From positions 2,579,569 through 2,643,568 of the forward strand of contig NC_044297.2 in NCBI RefSeq assembly GCF_004027225.2: a DNA stretch of 64,000 bases. Direction: 5' to 3'. Positions 22,998 to 33,200 of this stretch are shown here, piece after piece. Each line of letters opens with the position of its first letter. Positions within the stretch are counted from its first letter, which is position 1. The translations under genes were made by a program, and so were the position numbers. The notes under the pieces were generated by a model. It saw nothing but the letters and a program-made list of their open reading frames with translations, made no database searches and was not told where the DNA came from. Origin of the DNA: Strigops habroptila. Its lineage: Eukaryota > Chordata > Aves > Psittaciformes > Psittacidae.

Positions 22998-23321
22998 CTG
23001 CACACAGTTCTCTTGATGGATTGCAGAAACTTTCTCTTGTACTGATCTTAGCTACATCCTTGCTGCCTGGGGTTTTCTGACAGGCCTTTTCTTCTGTCGG
23101 TAATGGACTCTGCCTCCTGTTCAGTATCTTTTTCAAGCTAGTTACAGAATATCCCCTGTGATCTATCGCATAGAGCTGGCAATCCAAAGAATTGTGCCCA
23201 TGGTGTACTACTGTATTCTTTGCTCTCTCCGAAGCAGTTGACCCTTTTGCAACATTGGCAGTTGGATTAATGTACACAATATGCGCTTTGCAGATAATGC
23301 TATTGGCTGTCGCTTCACCTA
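22998..23321 (-). CDS. Possible internal coding exon, minus strand
   Basis: On the minus strand a pyrimidine-rich acceptor (ccttttcctcag) is followed by 324 bases open in one frame, then a donor (TGTGCAG/GTGACC). The exon length is a multiple of three and both ends would be phase 1, a symmetric arrangement typical of shuffled extracellular or Ig-type modules. The peptide starts GEATANSIICKAHIVYINPT; the opening GEAT resembles the end of I-set Ig domains. The remainder is polar and matches no family I know. The frame stays open beyond the donor to 22840. With thousands of frames in the window, one this long can occur by chance. No neighbouring exon in a compatible phase was found. Confidence 0.2.
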
Positions 23322-24270
23322 CTGAGGAAAAGGAATCCAGAAGGGTGAATGGGATTCCTAGGGTCTGGGAGGAATGTGATTAACTGCCTGATGTAATGCA
23401 TGCTAAAGTAAGCAGAATGGTTCCAGCTAATTCCATTGAACTTTACAGCAAGTCTTTTTGGAATAGACCTGAAAAACTCAGACAGTAAATTTTAATACCA
23501 GCAGAACTGAAGGGATGAAAGAGGTAAACTGCACGTATTGGTTATATCAGAGTTAAAAGCTGAAATGCTATATGAGGTATTTCTATCAGGATTCATGTCA
23601 TGAATAGAGTTTGATGACTGAATCCATACCAAGGCCTCATAAACAACAAACAAAGAAATGAAATGGTTTTGATACCACAAAGCTGTTGTGCTTCTGTGGC
23701 TGGACACAGTTATGTGCCCCCCCCGCCCCCCCAATTGGTAACTTTACAGTCAGAATGTCGAAACTGGCCTTTTTCCAGATTTAGATAAACTAAATTGGAA
23801 TTTAACCCCTTGGCTTAACTGCATTGGTAAGAAAAGGCATTTGGGTTTGTTCCAACAACTTCAAGACATTCCACATCCACTGCTCTGTGGCAGTAAGCAC
23901 TATTATTTTTTGCAGAAGTGAGAGAAATTAGAGAGGCGTAAAGAGACACAGTTCAACTGCTCTTCAAATATTTCATTTCTGCAAAACCAGTGCAGCTCAG
24001 AACTGCACACCAATTAAAAATAAGTGAATTACAAAGAAAAATCAGCTGTGAGAACCTGGACTAATTGGACTGGAAGGGGAAAAATAATAAAGTGGATACA
24101 TATTTTGAGAAGTGCTCACAATAAATAAAAAGGAGAGACACTTTGCAGCCTCTCAATTTCTGCTTTATATAGAGTGATGCTCGAGGCAGGGTGATTCATG
24201 GGATGAAAGAGAGGATCTGAGCGGATAATAGTTTGCCAATTCCCTGAGCTGCTTGCAGGACACAGAAGGT
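23322..24270. other. Non-coding DNA
   Basis: No gene. It includes a poly-C tract at 23717-23732. From about 23990 the sequence becomes rich in AATTA/AATAAA-like motifs that continue into the homeodomain-site pair at 24277-24301. Confidence 0.5.
23717..23732. repeat. Poly-C tract interrupted by one G
   Basis: A run of eight C, one G and seven C. It is low complexity; the opposite strand is G-rich. Confidence 0.9.
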
Positions 24271-24276
24271 TGTCCA

Positions 24277-24301
24277 ATTAATCCCTCTTGTTTGGATTAA
24301 T
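24277..24301. promoter_or_regulatory. Inverted pair of K50 homeodomain (OTX/PITX-type) sites
   Basis: ATTAATCC (24277-24284) and GGATTAAT (24294-24301) are exact reverse complements 9 bases apart. TAATCC is the recognition core of K50 homeodomain proteins (OTX, CRX, PITX, GSC). Paired inverted sites at short spacing suit dimer binding. The surrounding 23990-24340 also contains other AT-core motifs (CCAATTA, CTAATTGG), suggesting an enhancer. The inference is from motif layout only. Confidence 0.3.
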
Positions 24302-25869
24302 CATGCCAGTCTGTTCTACAGAGGAAACAGCGACCAAACAAGAACAGAAGAAATGCCTCTGAGGAGGGATTTCACTCAGGAAAGAACTTTGAACTAAACC
24401 AGTATCCGGAATTCATGCAACAATTTTCACAATTAAATAAAAATCCCTCTCCTATTCAATCTCTATCATGTATTGATGAAAATAAATCATGTACAATAAG
24501 CTTGTAAACTTTTGATATAGTAGGTATCATACTCTCACATTATCACCTCTATTTCAGCAAGGCTTTGTGCAGCACCCCTGCTTACAGCCTCAGTCCTGCA
24601 GACCTTCCAGGTTTCCTACTTCCTTTGTACCTTTCCCATAACTGTTTTTCATCTTCTTTCATGCTAGTATGTCTTCCTAAGACATAACAGAGAATGAAGC
24701 AAAGAATGGCCCTTCCATGATAGCTCCTAATAGCTGTGCTACCTCGTTTATTAATGCATCTTCTGAACACATGGAAAGTGTGCAGGTAGCACAAAAATCA
24801 GGGCAGAATAAGGCAACACAAGATAAGACTAGATGAGCATTTTTTCCCAGTGTTCTGGTTCTTGTATAAGAAGTAGGATTACTGCCATTTGTATCACTCT
24901 GTACACATTTTGTAGGAATTGACCACTCTTCTACGGTGTAAAATTGCTGCTACATAGTGAAGAGAGTGTTCTAAAGGGCGGAAGTGCCACATGGAAAGGA
25001 CTGTGTTATTTAAAGGCTGTCTCAGACCCAATCTTGCTTTACCTGCATTAACTGCAAAACACAGGTAGGCTGCAGCAAACTGTGAGATTGAAACTGTCAG
25101 TGGAAATCTGTGCCCAACATCACACTCAAACACATTTTGAAGTTTGGGAAGAAGGAGTTGTGTAATTTGTTGAAAATATGCTTTTAGCTTAGTTCTTTTC
25201 CACCACATTCCTACTTTGTGCTTAGATGTGCACACGCCCAGATGCACGCTTAGATTAATAGAACTGTCTGAAGCAAGGTGGAGCTGCTGAGTATTTTCTG
25301 AGCTTTGGAAGAGTAGTTGTTACTCCCCTTGTAGTAACAGTGTTCCTGGTGTGTCTCATTCACAGCCATGTACAGCTGACTGCAGCAGGACCCTGGAAGT
25401 CCCTCAGCTGGAATAGTCAGTAAAAACTTCCCCTGGAAACACAGAGGGCTGAGAGGAAGGTTGCCTGGGGTGTTACACTATCACACAAACCATCATTACA
25501 TCTTGGTCCAAAGGAGGGTAATGCCTGATTGCATCTGATTACAAAGGAGGGTAAATGATCAGCAACTACTTCAAATGTGCTTTAAATTTATTAAAAGAAA
25601 AAGGACTACAAATGGCAGTGCAGTGCCCAGAGGTAAAGTTTTATATGCGCCAAGGTCAATTATCCATAATTTTTAGTTTTTAAATGAGGACTTAGTATCT
25701 AAGAAAAAGCTTAGCTTATGCTGCAGTTTTGAGCTAGAAACAACAATTAATGAATGAAGCTTTTATGACCTTTGTTATTCCACACGTCTGTCCATATGAT
25801 TATGCTGCTGGCTTTCAAATTTAGAGTTTAAGAGCCCATGAATCTTAACATCATGAAAGTGTTTTTATG
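24302..25869. other. Non-coding DNA
   Basis: No recognisable gene. A 12-base direct repeat AAAGGAGGGTAA (25510-25521 and 25543-25554) is a small local duplication with a 33-base period. Confidence 0.55.
25510..25554. repeat. Short direct repeat, 33-bp period
   Basis: AAAGGAGGGTAA occurs at 25510 and 25543. The intervening bases also contain CTGATT twice. It is probably an old slippage or duplication. Confidence 0.6.
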
Positions 25870-26088
25870 TTTATTTCAATGGAAATATTTGTATACAAGA
25901 TCAGTTCTGAAGCATTTGTTTTGCTTTCTAACTACTGACATCGAAGTTGAAAAAGGCAGGAAGTCCTTTTCAATTGCCTGGGTCTTTTTCACTTCAATGT
26001 TAGCCAGGCTTTCAGAGCATCCAGTGTCCTTCAGCTCCCTTTGTTCTGGCTTTTCAGTACTTGTGCCCCTGTGTTTTCTCTGGCAGTG
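25855..26088 (-). CDS. Possible 3'-terminal coding exon with poly(A) signal, minus strand
   Basis: On the minus strand an acceptor-like TCCTGTGCTCAG/CAC precedes a frame open for 70 codons. The TGA stop (25876-25878) is fused to AATAAA (25870-25875, reading TGAAATAAAC). The peptide is polar and charged (for example EKPEQRELKDTG and NIEVKKTQAIEKDF), consistent with a disordered or helical C-terminus; I do not recognise it. A stop codon overlapping a poly(A) signal is compact but allowed. The acceptor lacks a long pyrimidine tract, which weakens the case. The in-frame extension upstream to 26241 looks non-coding (Ser/Thr/Cys/Trp-rich). The low-coordinate edge is an estimate of the cleavage site. 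Confidence 0.22.
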
Positions 26089-29000
26089 CTGAGCACAGGA
26101 CATCCACATCGCATGGCACCATGCAGAAGCGTGAGGCTGGCACAGGGTGGGAATCAGGGATGTGCTTTGTAAATCAGTAGATAAGGTTACTGAACTCTGT
26201 GTGAAAATGAAGGTGCTACAGAAAGCTAAGCTCAGGGGCATTGCCTTGTGAAATAGAAAAGATTATATTCTAGAGAAGTGCTCTAATTCGTTTTAAGTGC
26301 CTTCGCACACATCCTTATCCCTCATTTCTGTTCTTCCTTCCTTATGGATGCTCAGAGATTTGTATCGCTTTATTTGTATCATTCTTGCTGTCTGAAGGCT
26401 TGAGGGGAGAGTCAAGAATAAAGTCCTGGCCAAGCCAGGGCTGAATTTTCCTCTAGGAAAACTTGTCTTTTTATTGGCAGAGCTCATATTGATGAGAGAA
26501 AGGTGCGATTCTCACGTTTAATGAAACTCCTGTAACCTGAGGCATTCATTTAACATCTGCTGTGTAGCAAAGATGCACTGAAGGTTATTCTGTGCACTGT
26601 GTTTGCTTAAGAGGACCTGTTAGCATCCTCCCCTGTGTACCAAAAATCTGAATCTGAAAATGGTCCCAGTGCCTGCTTAAAAAGCCAAACCAGGCCACCC
26701 GACTGAGCCATTTCCTAGCACAGGGAGTGCCTATTGCCCGCTCTTGTAAGCAGTCCCACTTCCAGCTGTCAAGGGGCTGGTGTCCTATAGAAATAAATCA
26801 AGGCTGACAAACTGTAGTTTAGCAATAACAAGCACCCTGGGTTGGAACTGCATGATTGGCAACCATGATAAATTTCTGTAATTACTGTTGACTCTGGGCA
26901 GACTTTAAATGCTTTAACGTGTTGGGAGAGCAGGGTATTTTTGATGAGTTTAAAAAGATGCATTGCACATAACTTTCAAATGCTGGTACACTCTTTTGGT
27001 GCCATAAGACAGGTAAGGGTATCCTGCTGAAGATAGCAGTGACAGAGCTAGTAACTCCTGTTATCTTTTTGCCTGAAAAAATTCTCTTCAGTTAGTGACA
27101 GAAATGATTGTTCTTGCTGTGATCTTGCTAATCTGTGTTTAATTTTCCATCCACCACAATTGCTCTGCTCTCTTTTTTCCCTGTATGTTCATTGTTACTG
27201 CACTTTTGTACTGTAGCAGATGAGACAGTTCTGTGAAGAGATGCCTAACTGGGTGTTGCTGCTGGGGAGAAAGGCTTTTGATGACAATAGGAGTTCAGTA
27301 AATACGTGCTGAGGTTAAGGATGTGAAGGACTGATTTGGAATTTTGCATAGTGTCATTTCTATTTTTCACACACATTGGGTTTGGTTTTCAATCTGTCCA
27401 GGTTGTCTCTTTCTCTATCCATGAGGCCTGTTCACATCTCTCCATTGACAGCACTTCTGTTTCCCCCACACGCTTCATAAATGATCACAAAGAACATGGT
27501 CTCTCATATAACCTGTCCCTCACACTCTTCTCTGGGCTGTCAAACTAAGGTTAAATCAGGTAGAAGGTTTTCAGTCCATCTGTGACAGACATATGTGATG
27601 TAGGGAAAAATAAAAGCAAGCTTATGCAGCCATAATATTTCCTGCAGGAAGAAAATAAAAGAGGCAAAAAAGCAGCTATGTTACAAACAAAGTTAGATTT
27701 GGAAAGATGCTACTGAAATATAGATATTCCCAACCACTCTTCTGAAATGTTACTGAGCCTTTAGAAGAGTGTTAAGTCAGACTCCTTTATGGTCCAGTCA
27801 CTGTGCTGTGCAGCAGTAAATGGAGTCTTGTTTCTACACACTCCGATTGAAAGGGACACACATTCTTTTAGCTGCCCACGTCTGAACACCCCCAGCAGGA
27901 CTAATACTAAATTAAACTTACAATCTTGGCATAATTATAGAGCCTGCATAAATATTGCATTAGGCTTATTGAGCTGGAAAATTATTTGACCACAGCTAAG
28001 CCTTTCGAGTATGTCTACAACCAGGTTTTTGCTGTAATAAGAGGAATATCTGAATTGTCATGTCACTGTTTTATCTAGTCTCTAAGAATGAGTCAAACCA
28101 AGAAGTCTCTGCTTCCTAATACCATAGTTCTGTTATTTGTATCCCTGAGAGCCTTACAGCTCCATTCTTTTCATAAGTTCAAGTATTCAGAAGTTCTCAT
28201 GCTGAAGAGTTTTCAAGAGCAATGAATTCTCTGGTGGGAGGTGAGAGAGGAGTTAGAGGAAGAGGAGAGAACCAAGAGGAGACGAAGAAACATATTATAA
28301 TGCTTGCTTAATATTGAACACATACGTAACTTCCATGTAAAGCCATAGCCACAGAATCTATTTCCACACACACACAAGTTGTGCACCATTGTAACTGAGG
28401 GAATAGTGAGTGAGATTCCCTTTCAACACCCACAGCTGGCTGTTTACTTGCAAAGCTAGACATCTAGTTGTTCCTGCCTGTAGTAGTAATTTATCTTGCA
28501 CAGCTATAAAAGCAATTAATGGTCATTAAGTTGTGGTGTACACTAATTGTATCTATTGCTCTTCTGTCTTTCTTTCACAGCTATACATCTGTGTGTACAA
28601 GTGTATGCATGGTTTTGGATGGTGGAGTTGTGTGATGAGATACCTGTTGCTGGCTAGTGATTGAATGATGGATCTCCAAACTCATTCTGTCAGTTTATTG
28701 TGGAAGACATGTATGTTGTGTTCCCTGTGGTGGTGCAGTTGTAGATATGTGTGGTTTTCTGGCTTTGTCTTTACAACTACAGATGGTTTCAGCAACACTG
28801 GGACAGAGCCTTGGCTGGCAACTGCCTTCGTAAGAGATACAGTGATCATAGTACCGAGGATTTGTTGTTACCAATGTACCTAGAACATGCTTTGACTGCA
28901 AAAGAAATAATATATCCATTTTAGAATCTAGCCATGAGAAAGGAAAGGAGTCTCTATGTAAATAAGAATCTTTAGCTTTGCAATATAGCACTGGATTCTT

Positions 29001-29902
29001 CTGAAAAGCACCGACTTCTTTTCACTAAAATACATTTCAGCTGGTGCTTTCCAAAGAAGTTTGGGCTTGTTGATTGTGATCGTCTGAGATTCCTGAAGGT
29101 AGCTGGAAACTAAAACTGCATTATGCATGTTCTCAAAGGCTATGGAATGTTTCTTTTCTCAGTCTTGGCAGCACTGGAAGCAGCAGACAGGAGGCAGATC
29201 TGACTGGCAGGAGAGGAAGTGAATGCCATAATTGGCTGCAGCATATCATTATCTTGGTGCACCAGCTATAATGAATGCCATTCACACAGGCCAGATGCAG
29301 CATCCCAACAATGTGCTTGGGCAGAAAGAGTGTTTTATCAGAGGTGCTCATTGCTGATGCTCAGTGTTGTCATCATTGTGAGAAATGAGCTCTGCCAAAA
29401 TGCATTAAATCCATAAAATGCATTTCCATGCAAAATGGAGCACGAGAAGGATTATAAAATTAAAGGGAGAAGTCACTGTAGCCTTGCTCAACAGATCAAG
29501 GTTGAGGGGCACTGTGTTTTGTTGCTGATATTCCCACACTGAGAGTGACAAGTTCTGTTTCTCAGGTAGTATCTCCATGCCAGCTTGCTTTCCTCATAAA
29601 TAGGAATAATTACTGTGACCTTTCACTGTTCAATAACCAGGAAGATTTGGGTTACAGAAATGCTGCTGGTTTTTGAAACTGTTATATCAGAGGGGTGTGA
29701 ACTTACTCTGAGGTTGTTTCAGAATAGTTGTTTTCTGTGGTTTGTTGTGAACCTTAGTTTGACAATGTTCAAAATGCGGAGTTGTTTTAGCTAGAATCCA
29801 GCTACACTTTCATGTCTTATGTGTGCATCCTAGATTAAACTTTCTCCTCTGAATCCAAAATAAAGATCCAATAAATTCAGGAGACAAGAATATTTCACAT
29901 AC
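26089..29902. other. Non-coding DNA
   Basis: No gene recognised. A weak exon-like segment lies at 26902-27012: acceptor gactctgggcag, donor GACAG/GTAAGGG, open for all 37 codons. A (CA)6 run lies at 28365-28376. Frames at 28665-28991 overlap on both strands and have no support. Confidence 0.5.
28365..28376. repeat. Short (CA)n repeat
   Basis: About six CA units, a minor microsatellite. Confidence 0.8.
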
Positions 29903-30233
29903 CTCCAATTATAATCAGCTCTGGAGAGAGACGTGGAGGTAACAAATTACCTGCACAATCTTTAACCCCAATTACCAACCACTTGTGCTCATCCATAATT
30001 GTCTTTCTTGAAAACTCTTTCTGCCTGAGAAAGTGAATGATGAATGAGAGTTGTGGCTGTCTGTGGACAGTTTCAAGTTGATGTATTGTTCGAAGGTTCC
30101 AGTTTCCTAAAACACAGGCATTAGCAATCTCTTCAGACACCACATAATCCTTCCGAGCTCCTTCCTCCTCATGAGTATGCCCCAGATAGAGTGAAAAAAA
30201 CCTGTGATATGGAACTTTCCAATGCAAATTCAG
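29903..30233 (-). CDS. Possible internal coding exon, minus strand
   Basis: A minus-strand frame is open from about 30275 to 29895. It can be bounded by an acceptor (gtgtcttttaag/CTG at 30233) and a good donor (TTGGAG/GTATGTGA) with the intron starting at 29902. The 110-codon peptide begins LNLHWKVPYHRFF and ends SPELIIIGG. It mixes charged and hydrophobic residues like a folded domain, but I recognise no family. It would enter in phase 0 and leave in phase 1, which does not match the 25.9-26.1 kb terminal-exon candidate (phase 0 entry). The two therefore cannot be joined directly. It may be a chance frame. Confidence 0.18.
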
Positions 30234-33200
30234 CTTAAAAGACACCAGAGATGGAGTGATTGTGACAGTCAGTTGTTATTTATTAAATTGGCTGGTCTGC
30301 ACTAAATCACATTTGAGTAGTAGCCCTTAATTTGAATTAGTGAGGGCTGAGTGTTAACCAAGCTCTGATATTTTAAAGTCATGAGTTATAAACTAGATAA
30401 ATGTTTGAAGTGCAAAGTTCTTACCTGCTTTCCACATTGTAGACTGGTTGTGCTCAGCCAGTGTTTTCAAATACTTCTGTGAAGTCATAAGGATTAGGAA
30501 TACATTCCTCACGGAGGAAAACACCTATATTTCAGGTGAAAACTGGGAAGGAGCAATGCGATAATGTGCACTCCCATTGTTGGGTGCATGATGTGAGCAC
30601 AACTATGTTGTTCCAGCTGGTGCTAGTGGGGACAAAAAGAGGAGAGAGAATAGGGGAGAGTTTCAGCTTGAAGGAGTCCTCAGTTTTGTCCTAGCAGGTA
30701 ATCTGTGTGTAAGATAAGCACAGTAGACGTGCAGTCTGAGTAGAGATTTTATATATGTAATTTCATCTCATGAAATGATGATGGCTGCACTAAAGACATC
30801 CAGATGATCTATGGAATGATGGCTTCAAATATAATAAAACAGAAAATAGAGTGGAAGTCTATGGATTTTAGCACAGATACAAAAGCAAGTGTTTTTGTGA
30901 TTGATAGCTCTCTCACAGGCATTGAGCTGAATTGCCTGTAGCTTGGCAATGAATGAGCTCAGCCTGCTTAAGAGGTAGCATTTAATATTGCTAATTTTCC
31001 TCTCCTGATCTGTTTGGAGAAATCCTGCAGTGTGAAAAACAACTCATATCTGGTTTCTAATCTCTGATTTGATTGTATAAGTAGGGAATCAAAAAAGACT
31101 GTCCATCCTTTCAGGTATGTTTGATATTCTTGTTATGCTCTGCTTTATGGACAGGGCAGTGTGGCTGGCGTTTGCAGGAGAGGGGATCTCTATATCTCCA
31201 CCACCTCCATAACTCTCCCTCTCCATTCCTGGAAGCTGTTTTTCTTGTTATTATAGCATTCTTTATGATCCGTTGAAAAGCCTCATGGTGCTGGGATTGG
31301 CAGTGCTGTTCTTCAGACCCACTGCAGCTGAATGCAGCATGCGAAGGAGCTGTGGGAGGTGATGGGTAGGAAGGAGAGGGAAGCAGGGGTACATCTTCAC
31401 CCTGTACTAGATACTTTTTTATCTGTGCATTTGCATAAAAAATCAAACCAAGGAATGACCTTGCAGATGAATAATACAACTTCTGCTGGTACATTGAGGT
31501 TGGGGTACTCAGAGTGGTGCAGGAACATGAGAAACACAGGATGGTGGCGTTAAGTGCAGGCAAGTAGGAGGAACAAAGCTTCTGGATCATTTAATCCAAA
31601 TGACATTAGTCTGCTTCGGAGAGCACTGAAATCAGCAAAACCCCCTCCTTTATTCCTCACACCAGTTTTGTTCTTGGCCACACAGAAGCTGAGAGCTTTT
31701 GTTTGAACTTTAGGAGAGAAAAATAACAAAATCTCGTGCCGAATTCATTATGATTTAAATAAATTTCACAAATGATAATCTGGAGAAACTGCGCCATTAA
31801 CTGGGCAAATACAAACATTGCGCTGCCTAGGAGAGAGCCTCAGGTATTCTCCAGAGTAAACAGCTGGAATTGTATTGAGTTTAGCTGGGTTATGCTGACT
31901 TATAGCAGCTGATCCAAAATACATATCCGCTGTCTTATGGAAAAATCTCAAAGTAATTCATCCTCAGTCTTTAATAGCGGCTGTGGCTGTACTTTGTGCT
32001 GAACTCAGTGTTATGTGCCAGGGCGTTGGACGTGTTTGGGGTTTCACACTGGGCCTTTCAGGGGAGTTGTGCATTGGAGTGCTTACTGGAAGATGCCAGC
32101 ACGCCCAGTCCAGCCAAGCCACTCTTTATTCTCTGATCTAATCAAATCTTTTTGTTTCCTGGAAGAGGAAGAGAGCCACTTCCTGAGAAACAGAGTGGAA
32201 CGGTCAGGAATTGGTGTGAAACAAAACCTGCAGAAACATTTTCACAGTTGTTATCGTTTCTTATCATTCATTTGTTCTTCTATGGCTGCAGGACCAAGAG
32301 GTGTCCTGTGCTTGACAGGCAGAGCTGCTGCAGCTACACCTTCCAGTGCCGGTACTTTCCAAAAGCTTATTGAAGGTTTTGTAGCTTAGACTGGGGTGAG
32401 GAGATTGCCTGGATGCCTGACCTGCTTGGATTTGTAAAGAAGATTTTATTTCTTTAGCAGTGTTGCTTTTAAAGCAGCAGGTGTAACGTTGAACATCCCT
32501 TTCTTTGATTACCTGCGAGCATTAGGAAAATTAAAATAGGGGGATTTGGCTCAAAGAACTTCCAGCATGTTCCCGCCTCTTACTCTTTCTTTGTGTCTCA
32601 AAACATGTCTTTCAGCAGACAGAACGGAGTGTTTTTATACAAGTAGAAAAACAACGCTGAATGTCAATGGAATATTTTGCATGCTGTAGGAATAAAAGAC
32701 GTGATAACCTGAGGGGTTCAGATTGCCACCCACTTGCCAGAAGAAGAGCACACTGGGTAACAACACGTGTGCAGAGGAGTTCAGGAAATCTCCTTAAAAC
32801 TCAAAGCATCTGTTGCAACATTAGTGGTGTTTTATCAGTTAATATAAAAGGTGTTTGCTGCTCAGTGAAACCCAAATATTAAGATTATTGCACGTTTTAT
32901 TGTCCTTTCTTGAGCTCTGAAAGTTGAAATTCATCTGTCTCTAACCTTTTTCACCCAAGTCTGTTTCATACATATGTAAAGAGGGAGCCGAAATTACCGG
33001 GAGCTGTTAAGGAATGAATTGACTTGCTTTCTTCTTTCAAAACCCATATTAAAATATATGAGGCACAATTGTCAAGCTCAGAAATTGCAGGATGATTCAT
33101 AGGGAATGAATGGCCAGCCTGCTAGTCTTTCTGCTCCCTTACATTACTGATTTTTAATACTCTGAAAGGGAAGACATTTGCTTGCCATCTCCAAGAAAAT

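Noticed and set aside
31111..31590. Longest open frame of the window, 159 codons, minus strand
   Set aside because: No ATG-plus-domain evidence. The composition looks like non-coding DNA (Ser/Cys/Pro-rich patches), no splice sites frame it, and one such length is expected by chance in 64 kb over six frames.
32015..32389. 124-codon plus-strand frame with a plausible charged segment
   Set aside because: No splice sites or family similarity. A second frame on the same strand is also open, so openness is uninformative.
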